Shown piece after piece: positions 1 to 10,200 of a DNA stretch of 64,000 nucleotides; the stretch's first letter is position 1; each line of letters starts with the position of its first letter. Origin of the DNA: an uncultured Candidatus Pelagibacter sp. (GTDB lineage: Bacteria > Pseudomonadota > Alphaproteobacteria > Pelagibacterales > Pelagibacteraceae); contig NZ_CALSOW010000003.1 in NCBI RefSeq assembly GCF_943788075.1, positions 1 through 64,000 on the forward strand. The letters are read 5' to 3'. Under the pieces are notes generated by a model. That model had not been told where the DNA came from. It made no database searches and was given only the letters and a program-made list of their open reading frames with translations. A program made the position numbers and the translations under genes.

Positions 1-612
1 TGAAGCTGCAATGTCTGCTTTAGTAATTTCTGATATTTTTTTAATTAAAATTTCACCTTGTTCAGTGGATGCAACGTTACAACCATAAAATAAAATATCC
101 CCACTTGTGGTTAACGATTGACCAATGGATGTTAGAGTTGATTGGTAACTATCTATGGTGTCATTATTTAAAAATGCATTTCCAAATAAAATTTGTCCAG
201 ATGAGCCATGACCAATTAGATGTAAAGCATCGATATTTTCTCTATCGGTTAAAATTTCGCTTATTCTTTTAAAGCCATCTTCATTTGCATTGATTAGATA
301 AAACTCGGTATTTTCCTTAAATGAATTTGTTATTGTTTCATAATCTTCAACGGCACTATCAATAAAGACTATATTTTTCTTATCATTTCTTATTTTATCT
401 CTTGCGATATTGGTAAATGGGATGTCTTTGTTAGAATTATCTCCCTCTTTATATATGTCTTTATTTGAAGAATTTATTGTAATTTGTTGTTGATTTCGCT
501 CATCAATTAAATCTAAAAACGTAGAAGCCCCAGCCCCATCGAGCATTATTCTTTGCTCTAATGGTTCAATAAATAATTTTTTTGGTTTTTTTTTTATGGA
601 CTCGTTACCCAT
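1..612 (-). CDS. DUF4347-domain surface protein, N-terminal 204 codons (cut by window edge)
   Basis: An open frame runs from an ATG at 610-612 to base 1 with no stop, so the C-terminus lies outside the window. The start has a Lys-rich segment, then IEPLEQRIMLDGAGA, a version of the LEPR-type N-terminal motif seen on large bacterial surface proteins. A DUF4347 domain follows, with LHLIGHGSSGQILFG and GDILFYGCNVA. It is a clear paralogue of the N-terminus of the giant protein starting at 12254: the motif block, the His-Gly and Gly-Cys blocks and the ADIAAS segment all match. DUF4347 proteins are usually long, repeat-rich and exported. The His-Gly/Gly-Cys pair resembles a clan CD cysteine-peptidase dyad, which is my inference. 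An inverted repeat lies just upstream at 660-693. Confidence 0.85.
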   Translation of the reverse strand, partial: MGNESIKKKPKKLFIEPLEQRIMLDGAGASTFLDLIDERNQQQITINSSNKDIYKEGDNSNKDIPFTNIARDKIRNDKKNIVFIDSAVEDYETITNSFKENTEFYLINANEDGFKRISEILTDRENIDALHLIGHGSSGQILFGNAFLNNDTIDSYQSTLTSIGQSLTTSGDILFYGCNVASTEQGEILIKKISEITKADIAAS

Positions 613-659
613 AAAACCATTTTAAACCTACTTAAAATAATAGCATTTTAAGGGTTACC

Positions 660-693
660 AAAATGGGTATATGTAGTTAAAAAAACCCATTTT
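660..693. promoter_or_regulatory. Inverted repeat AAAATGGGT-N16-ACCCATTTT, candidate operator
   Basis: A perfect 9-bp inverted repeat (660-668 and 685-693) is separated by exactly 16 bp. It lies 48 bp upstream of the DUF4347 gene that starts at 612, in the 154-bp gap after the giant gene's stop at 767. The same half-sites with the same 16-bp spacer occur at 12297-12340 upstream of the paralogous giant gene. A shared regulator site or a shared leader-RNA hairpin fits both. The function is inferred from the position and the repetition. Confidence 0.5.
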
Positions 694-766
694 GAACTAA
701 TTAAACCTAGCTAATCTCAAATTAATTTCTTCTTTTTTAAAAGTTTAATTTTTACAACTTGGAGGA

Positions 767-3700
767 TTATAATCTTCTCAAAATATCCTCGCCATAATCA
801 TCTAATTGAAAATTCTCTTTTCCAACTTGATCATTAAGGGAGACAAATTTTGATTGCTCTTTAATCTCTACTTGTTTTGCAAATCTTTCAGCAGAACGTT
901 TATTAATTTTTGATGTAACATCATTAGATATTTTGTTTCCATCTTTATCTAAAGTTACAATTGTTAAATTTAAATTTTTTAAATTCTTAGGAGGATCTAA
1001 TACTAATTCCCCTTTTCCTAAACTAACTTTGACCCACTTCGGAGCTTTTTCCCCATTTCTTAAAACGGCAATTCCTTTTTCTAAGTTATTTTTAATTTCA
1101 TCCGGTAAGTTGATGATATATTTGTTATCTCGAAGATAAGGCTTAGGTTTAAACACATCTCCTTTAACAAAATCATTAATTTGTTTTTTAGATTTAATTT
1201 TTACTTCATTGCCATTAATTGATTTATTTTCAGTTTCATTATTAGTTTGTTCTTCATCTGATTGAACTTCAACATTTCCATCTTCATCCACAGATATGTT
1301 TTCATCAATTTCACCAGCAAACTCTTTTGCAAGTTCTCTATTTTGTCTTAACTCACCTGCCTCAATGATAACTGCAATTTCAAATTCATTATTTTTGTCA
1401 TCAATACCGATTACCTTAAATTCTAATAAATCTATGTCTGATGGAATTTCTGCAACTACCACTCCTGATTTAGGATTAACTTTAATCCAATCGGGTAGAG
1501 CAGATCCATCTTTCATTTCTCCTTTGTAACGAACAAGTTCAATTCCTGGATCGTTAAATACTGAAAACTGTAGAACTAAAATATCATCAGGATTTCCTTT
1601 TGAAAAAGTTGTATAGTTTCCATCTTTATCTTTAAACTGAGCTCTAAGATCTACTAGTTTTAAATTTTCATTAAATTTACCAATCGTAAATTGGCCTTCA
1701 TAAAAGTTTGATGAAGCTGAAGGTGCTCTATCTGGTAAATCATACTGATCTTTTCCATTTAAAGAGGCTGTGGTTACAAGGTCTTGGAAACCTTGTTCTT
1801 GCAATTCAATATTTGATTGATTTGCTGAACTAGATATTTCAATTGTAAGCTGGGCAGTTGCAGTTAATCCAGCACTGTCTGTAATCGTATAAGTAAAATA
1901 CTCATAAAGTTTTTCATTTGGTTTTAATGTGTCAGCCAATCCATCGTTTGCATTATAAGAATAACCTCCGTTAGCATTAATATAGAAATTACCATAAGTT
2001 GAAGTAAAACTTTGTCCAACTGTAATCGATGTTCCAGTGTCTGAAGATTGTCCTGTTCGAATTGAATCTATGGTAATGTCATCAAATAAATCAACATCAT
2101 TATCATTTGCTTTAACAAAGTTTGATGAATTTGTTAAATTATCTAAGTTCGGTGATGTATCTAAATCTATTATTGCTTCATCATCTACCGCAGTTGGAGC
2201 ATCATTTACACCATTTATTTGAATGACAATTTCTGCAGTTGATGTTTGTCCAGTGTCATCTGTCACAGTATAGGTGAATATTTCATAAAAATTGTGTCCT
2301 TCAGGGATTTTAGCTAAATTTTCATTAGTAGTATCTAACTCATATGTGTAGCTACCATCTCCATTAATGGTAATATTTCCGTAAGTTCCTGTAAGTGGAG
2401 AGCCTATATTACCTGTTGTTCCAGTATCATCTTCACCCCCTGTTCTTATTCCATTTACAGTTAAATCAGATCCTTCAATATCAGCATCATTTGAAGTAAC
2501 CCCTGTTAAAGGTGTTTTAGTTAAAGAGGATCCCCCTACATCTAATTGACCATAGTCTGTTGCTGCAACAGGTGGTTCATTAGTTCCATTAATTGTAATA
2601 ATTAATACTGCAGTATCGGTATCTCCATCCGTATCAGATACAGTGTAATTAAATGTATCTGTGACGGTATCGCCTGAGATAATTCTATTTCCACTTCCAT
2701 CTAAAATATTATTATTTGCTTGATAGATGTAACTTCCATCAGCAAAAACAGTTAATCTTCCATATGTTCCTTTTAAAGGCTCCCCTATTGTCCCTGCTGT
2801 ACCTGATCCTTCAGTACCTCCTAATTTTATAGCTGTTATTTGATGAGTTGCATAAGTGTTACCGCTATCTGGATCTAAATCATCATAATCTAATGAAGAA
2901 GCAGAAGTATTATCTCTTATAATACTTGTTCCTTCATCAACACTATCCGTGTCATCTACTGCAGTTATATCATCATTAAGTCCAGTTATTGTGAATACTA
3001 GATTTGCAGTACTAGCGTTAACATCAGCATCATCTTTTATTTCATAAACAAAAGTTTCTGTTACCGTTGCATCTTTTGTAATTGTTTGTGCAGTTGTATT
3101 ATTCGGTGTGTAAGAATATTGACCTGTACTATAAAGGGTTAATGTTCCATAAGTTCCGACAATGCTTGAAGATCCTCCAGAGGCAACTGATGTATAAGAT
3201 CCACCATCTGGTTTTGCTTGAGTAACTCTTAAAGTAGAGTCTTCACTTTCATAAGTGCTTCCACCATTGTCATCATTTCCAAGAACACCAGTTCCTGTAA
3301 CAGTTCCTGTTCCTGTAACCGTTGCATCCTCATTAACAGCACCTGTATCATTCGCTGCTAGTGGGCCAAGTCCTGTAACTGCTATAGTTAAGGTTGTTGT
3401 TGCACCTGCTGCTTTATAATAAAATACATCATTTGCTGTTGCTCCTGCAGTTAATGCATCCGCTGCTGATTGATCGGCGACATAAGAGTATGCTCCTGTT
3501 GCATACATAGTTAGAGTTCCATAAGTACCTGTTATTGCTTGTGAAGTTGAAATTGAAGTTAAACTGTCTGCTGCAGCTCCAATATGAGAAACAGTTGCAG
3601 CACTTGTATCATCCTCTAATACATCTTCTGCATCACCATTTGCAACAGTTACTGTTGCATCTTCATCAACAGTATCTGTATCTGCCGCAAGAGAAACTGA

Positions 3701-4930
3701 TGAGCCTACAGTAAAGATTAGTTCACCTACATCATAAGCTGTTGAGCCTGAATTTGTTTCATTATCTTTAGTTGTAAATGTAAAAGTGTCTGTTGCTGTT
3801 GCTCCATAACTAATATTATTTGTTGCACTTGCTGTATAAATATAAGATCCATCTGCACCAATAACTAATGTTCCATAAGTACCAGAAACAGACAATCCAT
3901 TAGAAGAAGTTGTTGCAGCTGTTACTAAATTGCTATTATTTCCTAAATTAATTACTGTTGAATAGCTTCCACCTTCTGAAGCAGCTTTTGCAGCAGTTAC
4001 CACTAATACACTATCAGCGTCATCACTATCCGCAACGCCGTCATGAACATCTCCTGAACTTGTGGCACCTGCAGCAACTGTTCCAACGGTTGTATCCGTT
4101 ACATTTGGTGCAGCATTTACAGAAACTGATATTGTGTAAGTTGATGTACTATCTGTTACTCCATCATAAGCTTTAAAAGTAAAACTATCATCAGCTTCAG
4201 AGTTTGCATTAGGGGTGTAAACTAAATTTCCAATATTTGCTTTTGAAACTGTATAAGTTGTAGATGTTCCTGGATTTACGTGAGATGAGGTAAGATTAGT
4301 TGAGCTATAAGATAAAGTTCCAGAGGATGGTAACGTTACAATTTTAATATTTAATGCTTGTCCTGCAGCTTCATTGTCATCAGAAAGTGAGAAATCGCTT
4401 GCTTGAAATGTATGAGATATATTACTTGGAGTTCTATCCCCTGCTGAGGATACTTGGTTATTTTCATTAACATAAATTGTTCCGTCAGATGCAGTGGGTG
4501 CAACGTTTCCTAAAGCTTGAACCGTAAATGTTAATTGTCCAACATCTAAAGCATTGGATCCTGCACTCCCTGTTGTTCCTTCATCATCTTGAACTGCATA
4601 ATTAAATACATCAGTTGCTGTTCCGCCATATGTAATATTATTAGATGCATTTGCTGTGTACGTGTAGCTTCCATTTGAATTTAAAACTAAAGATCCATAA
4701 GTTCCTGTAACAGATGATCCAACACTTCCGCTTGGAATAGTTGAACTTTCAGCTCCAGATGCAACTCCTGTAATTGTTAAAACATGGCTGGAACTGTCAC
4801 TTTCATCATCACTGTCATCAATTTTATCAACTCCACTATTTGCAACTGGATAAAACAAGATTAGAACTTGCTGTAGCACTTGTTTCAACTGCTGATCCAT
4901 GAGTATGGTTTGTGGCTGCTGGTGCCGCAT
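767..4930 (-). CDS. Giant VCBS-repeat surface protein, C-terminal segment (third frame of a broken gene)
   Basis: This 1387-codon frame continues the repeat protein that starts at 12254. Its first ~27 codons look out of frame. Family-like sequence begins near 4850 (PVANSGVDKIDDSDD), and the preceding family sequence lies in another frame at about 4860-5081. It holds seven VCBS units, each with a G-x-YG...G-x-Y signature followed by T-x-T-F-x-Y, plus one cadherin-like unit (LVYTPNANSEADDSF). From residue ~1090 the repeats give way to a unique region with a putative-Ig-like block (LPDWIKVNPKSG) and an acidic, then Lys-rich tail ending GEDILRRL. I see no RTX nonapeptide array, which many type I-secreted adhesins carry. 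The likely role is an exported surface or adhesion protein. Confidence 0.8.
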   Translation of the reverse strand: MRHQQPQTILMDQQLKQVLQQVLILFYPVANSGVDKIDDSDDESDSSSHVLTITGVASGAESSTIPSGSVGSSVTGTYGSLVLNSNGSYTYTANASNNITYGGTATDVFNYAVQDDEGTTGSAGSNALDVGQLTFTVQALGNVAPTASDGTIYVNENNQVSSAGDRTPSNISHTFQASDFSLSDDNEAAGQALNIKIVTLPSSGTLSYSSTNLTSSHVNPGTSTTYTVSKANIGNLVYTPNANSEADDSFTFKAYDGVTDSTSTYTISVSVNAAPNVTDTTVGTVAAGATSSGDVHDGVADSDDADSVLVVTAAKAASEGGSYSTVINLGNNSNLVTAATTSSNGLSVSGTYGTLVIGADGSYIYTASATNNISYGATATDTFTFTTKDNETNSGSTAYDVGELIFTVGSSVSLAADTDTVDEDATVTVANGDAEDVLEDDTSAATVSHIGAAADSLTSISTSQAITGTYGTLTMYATGAYSYVADQSAADALTAGATANDVFYYKAAGATTTLTIAVTGLGPLAANDTGAVNEDATVTGTGTVTGTGVLGNDDNGGSTYESEDSTLRVTQAKPDGGSYTSVASGGSSSIVGTYGTLTLYSTGQYSYTPNNTTAQTITKDATVTETFVYEIKDDADVNASTANLVFTITGLNDDITAVDDTDSVDEGTSIIRDNTSASSLDYDDLDPDSGNTYATHQITAIKLGGTEGSGTAGTIGEPLKGTYGRLTVFADGSYIYQANNNILDGSGNRIISGDTVTDTFNYTVSDTDGDTDTAVLIITINGTNEPPVAATDYGQLDVGGSSLTKTPLTGVTSNDADIEGSDLTVNGIRTGGEDDTGTTGNIGSPLTGTYGNITINGDGSYTYELDTTNENLAKIPEGHNFYEIFTYTVTDDTGQTSTAEIVIQINGVNDAPTAVDDEAIIDLDTSPNLDNLTNSSNFVKANDNDVDLFDDITIDSIRTGQSSDTGTSITVGQSFTSTYGNFYINANGGYSYNANDGLADTLKPNEKLYEYFTYTITDSAGLTATAQLTIEISSSANQSNIELQEQGFQDLVTTASLNGKDQYDLPDRAPSASSNFYEGQFTIGKFNENLKLVDLRAQFKDKDGNYTTFSKGNPDDILVLQFSVFNDPGIELVRYKGEMKDGSALPDWIKVNPKSGVVVAEIPSDIDLLEFKVIGIDDKNNEFEIAVIIEAGELRQNRELAKEFAGEIDENISVDEDGNVEVQSDEEQTNNETENKSINGNEVKIKSKKQINDFVKGDVFKPKPYLRDNKYIINLPDEIKNNLEKGIAVLRNGEKAPKWVKVSLGKGELVLDPPKNLKNLNLTIVTLDKDGNKISNDVTSKINKRSAERFAKQVEIKEQSKFVSLNDQVGKENFQLDDYGEDILRRL

Positions 4931-5121
4931 TTACTGAAATAGTTATTGTGTCTGCTGATGTACTATCTGTTGTTCCATCTTTAACTTTAAAGGTAAAGGT
5001 ATCATCACTTTCTGAATTTGCATCTGGGGTATAAACAAGATCACCAATATCCCCTATGGCCATTTCATAATTGAGTAGAGGCTAATCACGTTTGTACCAT
5101 CGATCACGATACAATGCACCA

Positions 5122-7251
5122 TTAGTTGGTAAAGTTACTATTTTTACATGCGTAATCTGCATCGCCTGAGTCACTATCTGAGAATGCGAAGTCGCTTGAT
5201 GAAAAAGTATATGTAATATTTGATGGTGTTCTATCCCCTGCTGATGATGTTTGATTGTTTTCATTTATATTTATTGTTGCATCAGAAGAGGTTGGGGCAT
5301 CATTAATACCTGTTACCGTAAACGTTAGAGTAGCATTTCCACTATCCGTTCCATTGGTTGCTGTATAAGTAAAGACATCAGTGCCAGTTTCAAGTGCATC
5401 AAGAGCAGTTGATGCATTCTGATTTGGCGTATAAGTATAACTTCCATTTTCGTAAATAGTTAATTGTCCGTATAATCCTGTAATTGTAACTCCACCACTT
5501 GTTACCGTTTCTGTAGTTGTAGTATCTGAACTGTTAGTAAAAGAGATATTTGAGACAGTTAAAGTTCCTGTAGATGTACTGTCATCTTCAAGTAAATCTT
5601 CGTCATCACCATTGGCAACTGTTACATCATCATCTCCAACTGTTACGGTATCTGTATCATTTACTAAGGTTAACGATGGAACAACAGTAAATGTGATTGT
5701 TCCAGTATCATATGCATAATTTTCATCTGTATCTGTTTCATTATCTCTTGTTGTATATGTAAATGTATCCGTAACTGAACTTGCGCCAGCTGATAAAGAA
5801 ACTGTTGATGTATAAGTATAAGTTCCGTTTGCAGCTATGTTTAATGTTCCATAATTTCCAGCAATAGCAGATCCAACTCCTGTACCGTTAGAAATAATTG
5901 AGGAGTTTGTACTTTCATTTCCTGCAGCAACTCCAGTTACAACTAAAACACTGTCAGCATCATCACTATCTGCAACAAAATTATGAACATCTCCTGTGCT
6001 TGTACCCCCACCAGAGATAACAGCAGTTTCAATATTTTTATCAGTTACCACTGGAGCAGCATTATTACTTACTGTCATTGTATTAGCTGAAGCACTAAAA
6101 CCTGTTCCATCTGAAACTTTAAAGGTAAAGCTGTCATTGCTTTCAGAGTTAGCAGTTGGTGTATAAATCAAACTTGAAATGCTAGCAGTAGCAATTTCAT
6201 CGTCTGCTGAAACTGCAGATCCACTTAAAGTTAATGTTCCAGATGATGGTAGTGTTATAATTTTAATTGCACTTAAACTGCTATCTGAAGTATCTGCATC
6301 TGTAAAAGCAAAATCACTTGACGCAAATGTTTTAATGAAATTTGCAGAAGGAGTTCTTTCACCGTAGGATGAATCTGTATTTCTTTCATTTACATAAACA
6401 GTTGCATTAGCTGAAGTTGGAAGGTCATTTGTTCCAATGACTGTAATTGTTAAAGTAGCTGTAGTTGTTGCACTTTGAGTATCAGTTACTGTAAATGTAA
6501 AAACATCGGTAACTGTTTCTCCAACATCTAACGACTCTGCATTATTTGCAACATAAGAATAAGAGCCATTAGCGTTTAATGTTAAAGAACCATACAAACC
6601 TGTAACTGCTGAACCAACACTTGCTGTTTGACTGTTTGTGCTAACAGAGCCCCCAGCTGAATTAGTTCCACCATTTTGACTTACAGTTCCTGTAACTGTT
6701 AAGGCATCATCAGAACTTTCTGTTACATTTCCTGATGAATCCGCAGTTACATCTAAATCCGCATCATTATCTAAAACATCTCCACTATTGCTTCCAGTGC
6801 TTGTTCCAGAAACAGCTGAGCCTCCATTTGAAACTGCTAAAGTTGAACCTTCAGCAATATATCCTGTATCATTTGTTGTAGTTGGAGCATCATTTACTCC
6901 TGTTACTTTTATTACAAGTTGTGCTGTATCAGTAGCCGTTCCATCAGATAAAGTATAAGTAAAATAATCTATTGCAACATCTCCTGCATCTAATGCTTCC
7001 GTTGCAGCAAGATTTGCAACATAAGTATAAGCACCAGTTGATTGAATAGTAAGTGTTCCATAAGTTCCTGTTAAAGATGATCCAACGCTACCTGAAGTTC
7101 CTGTTCCAGCCGCTTCTGTTCCAGTTCTTATTGCAGAAATTGTTAAACTAGATGCATCATCAACATCATTATCATAATGAGTGGATGATTGAGTATCAAT
7201 TACATTTCCAGTAGATTCTCCAGTGGTACCTGTCTCTTTATATTTCCAATC
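5122..7251 (-). CDS. Giant VCBS-repeat surface protein, middle segment (second frame of a broken gene)
   Basis: This frame is open from just below an in-frame TGA at 7252-7254 down to 5122. It carries on the repeat protein after the first frame stops at 7200. Four VCBS units are visible, e.g. SGSVGSSLTGTYGTLTI and GLYGSLTLNANGSYSY, with a cadherin-like unit (LIYTPTANSESNDSF). A missing base near 7225-7250 joins it to the first segment. At its lower end an extra base near 5145 moves the family sequence (VKIVTLPTNGAL) into another frame. Between 5045 and 5110 at least two compensating shifts are needed to recover a sequence like the sister repeats. There is no credible start codon of its own, so I treat it as an internal piece and not a separate gene. 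Confidence 0.75.
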   Translation of the reverse strand, partial: DWKYKETGTTGESTGNVIDTQSSTHYDNDVDDASSLTISAIRTGTEAAGTGTSGSVGSSLTGTYGTLTIQSTGAYTYVANLAATEALDAGDVAIDYFTYTLSDGTATDTAQLVIKVTGVNDAPTTTNDTGYIAEGSTLAVSNGGSAVSGTSTGSNSGDVLDNDADLDVTADSSGNVTESSDDALTVTGTVSQNGGTNSAGGSVSTNSQTASVGSAVTGLYGSLTLNANGSYSYVANNAESLDVGETVTDVFTFTVTDTQSATTTATLTITVIGTNDLPTSANATVYVNERNTDSSYGERTPSANFIKTFASSDFAFTDADTSDSSLSAIKIITLPSSGTLTLSGSAVSADDEIATASISSLIYTPTANSESNDSFTFKVSDGTGFSASANTMTVSNNAAPVVTDKNIETAVISGGGTSTGDVHNFVADSDDADSVLVVTGVAAGNESTNSSIISNGTGVGSAIAGNYGTLNIAANGTYTYTSTVSLSAGASSVTDTFTYTTRDNETDTDENYAYDTGTITFTVVPSLTLVNDTDTVTVGDDDVTVANGDDEDLLEDDSTSTGTLTVSNISFTNSSDTTTTETVTSGGVTITGLYGQLTIYENGSYTYTPNQNASTALDALETGTDVFTYTATNGTDSGNATLTFTVTGINDAPTSSDATININENNQTSSAGDRTPSNITYTFSSSDFAFSDSDSGDADYACKNSNFTN

Positions 7252-10200
7252 TCATATGCAGTGCCTGTAAGATTTAATTGATGATAATCTATTTTGGAAG
7301 CATCATGTTGAAGTATTGTTAATTCCGTTCCATCACTATTAAATGCTAAACCTCTAGTATTTGCTGTGCCACTTAAAGATCTTTCACCTTCAAGTGTTAC
7401 TGGATCATTAATATTATAAGCAGAGTTAAGTGAGAACTGGTACAATTTATCTGTTCCTGTATCACTTAAAATTGTTAATTTAGTTCCATCATCATTAAAT
7501 GCCAACCCTTGAGGTGTATGAATATCACTTGTCAAACCTAATGGATCATAAACATCAGATTGTAAAGTTATAGATCCATCATGGTTCATGGAACCTATAT
7601 CCCAAGCTGTCGTTAAAGAATATTGATGTAGTTTGTCATTTCCACTTGCAACTTCTAATGTAAATAATTTTGTACCATCAGAACTAAAAATTAGTGAGTG
7701 TTGAGTATTTCCAGAAGTAAAATCTGAAAATGTATATTCTTTATATCCATCTGTATTTGTAGATGCATGATAAGCAACAGTATCTGCTGTTGCTAAATTA
7801 TTAGCAGTTGATAAAGAAAATTGTTTAATAATTTTATCTGAGCCAGATGTTCCAGTAATAAATATTTTTGTACCATCCGGTTTTGCAGAAATTCCCGTTA
7901 CCCCACCTACATCAGGGTCTAATTTTTGATAACCATCAGTATTGGTTGATGCATCATATGCAACTGTATCAATAGTTGAAAAATCATATGCGGTCGTAAG
8001 TCCATATTTAAAAACTAAACCATGTCTACTTCCTCCAACATAAGCGTAAGTTCCATCACTATTAAAGTCTAAATCTTGAGAATATGTATCTCCATTAGTG
8101 GTAGATGCATTTGAGGAATTGCTTATGCTTATAACTCCAGAAGTAATAGGTCCAGTATTAGTTGCGTAAACATTATCTGTCGTTGCATCTGCAGTAGCGG
8201 TAACTTCTAAGGTTGAATTTTCATTTATAAAACCATAATCATCTTGTGCAACTGGTGCATCATTAATACCTTCAATAGTAATTGTTAATGTTCCAGTATC
8301 AGTTAAGCTTCCATCTGAAACAGTGTAAGTAAATACATCAGTTGCAGTATCACCATCATCTAATGCATTCGCAGTGTTAGCATTATAAGTATAACTTCCA
8401 TCTGCACCAATTGTTAGAACACCATAATCTCCTAAAATAGAAGATCCATTTGAATAAGTGGTGCTTGCTGTTATAGAAGTTGCATCAGCACTAGCATCTT
8501 CACTATGTCTAATGGCTGTAACTGTAATTGTAGCTCCCTCAGGGTCTTCATCATTTAATAAAACTTCACCTGTATGGTCTCCACTTTCATTGTTATAATC
8601 ACTGTCTGTTCCACTTTCATCATCTGTAGCATTTTCATCTTCAATATCATAATCAACTGTTAATGTTGAATTTTCATTTATATATCCAGTGTCATCAGTA
8701 GCAGTCGGTGCATCATTTGAACCTAAGACTGTTATTGTAATTGTTGCAGTACCAGTGCCTCCACTAGTTGCGTCTGTAACAGTATAAGTAAATACATCTG
8801 TTGCTGTTGTTGCACCAAGTTTTGCTGCGTTATTTGCAACATAAGTATATGATCCATCTTCGTTTATTGTTAATTCTCCGTATTGTCCACTCAAAGCTGA
8901 ACCAATAGTTCCTGTTTCACCTGTTGAAGATGAAATTGCTGTTACCGTATTTGAAGTTCCCGTATCATTTCCTAACACATCTCCAGTATGATCTCCTGTT
9001 GCACTATTATAATCACTATCGCTGTCGGCATCATTTGCACTAGCTCCATCAGCAACAGTTAAAGTAGATCCAGCTGCTATATAACCTGTATCATTTGTAG
9101 TTCTTGGGGTTTGTCCAGTGACCGTTATTTTTAAAGTCGATTGTCCTGTAGGTGATTTTGTAAGATTATTCGCGTTGTTATGTTCGCTTAATTTTGAAGA
9201 GCCATCATTATCATAAAAAAAATATGTAAATGTATCAGATCCAGTTTCACCGTTTCCAAGTGCTAATGCATTTGAATTACTTGATGTGTCATAACTGTAA
9301 CTTCCATTTTCATTTATTGTTAACGTTCCATAAGTACCATTGATTGTTGCACTACCACTAGAAATAATGGAACTATCTAAGCCAATGCTTATTGCTCTAA
9401 TAGTAAAATTACTATGAACATCATCTTCATCAGCATCAGTATCATCAACTAAAACATCATATTCAGTATCGTTAGATCTAGTGATACTTGATCCTGCTGT
9501 AACAGAATCTGTATCATTCACTCCAACTGGTAAATCATTAATTCCTTTAACAGTAACAGTTAAAGTTCCAATTGCAATATCAGTTCCATCAGAAACTTTA
9601 TACTCAAACGAATCAGTTACAGTTTCATTTAAATCTAATGCATCAGTAGCAGATGCAGTTGCTGCATAAGAGAAAGATCCATCAGCACCAATTGATAGTG
9701 TTCCATAATTACCTGAAATTGTTTGACCACCACTACCAAGTTCTTTGTTACTATTATTAACAAGCACAGATGTACTTGCACCAACATCTGTATAAGCAGT
9801 TTGTGAGTTTAATGGAGCGTTGAAAATTTTTAGTCTTACAGCTGTAATTGTAAGTGTATCACCATCACTGTCTGAGTCATTTGATAGCAAATCTCCTGTA
9901 TGATCACCATGATCACTGTTGTAATCGCTATCACCTACAATATCAAAATCACTAGCAGCAAATGCGATATTGTTAGTAAAAGGAGATGTTGAATAACCAT
10001 CGTTCGCTTCAGCATCATCAACAGCTGTTACGGTAAAATCTTCATACACATAAGCAGTATCATTTGTAACTGTAGGAGCTGCATTAACCGCTTCATCATC
10101 AACACCACTAATTGAAATTTGTAAAACACCATAACTATTTTTATCGTAAGGTGTAGCAACAGTACTAGAGTCACTTGGAATATATGAATTATTCCCATCT

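Noticed and set aside
767..4930. RTX calcium-binding repeats in the giant protein
   Set aside because: I looked for GGxGxDxLx nonapeptides and found only VCBS and cadherin-like units.
5082..5264. A 60-codon His/Gln-rich minus-strand frame as a separate small gene
   Set aside because: It contains VKIVTLPTNGAL, the continuation of the giant protein's repeat after a frameshift; the rest is an out-of-frame reading.
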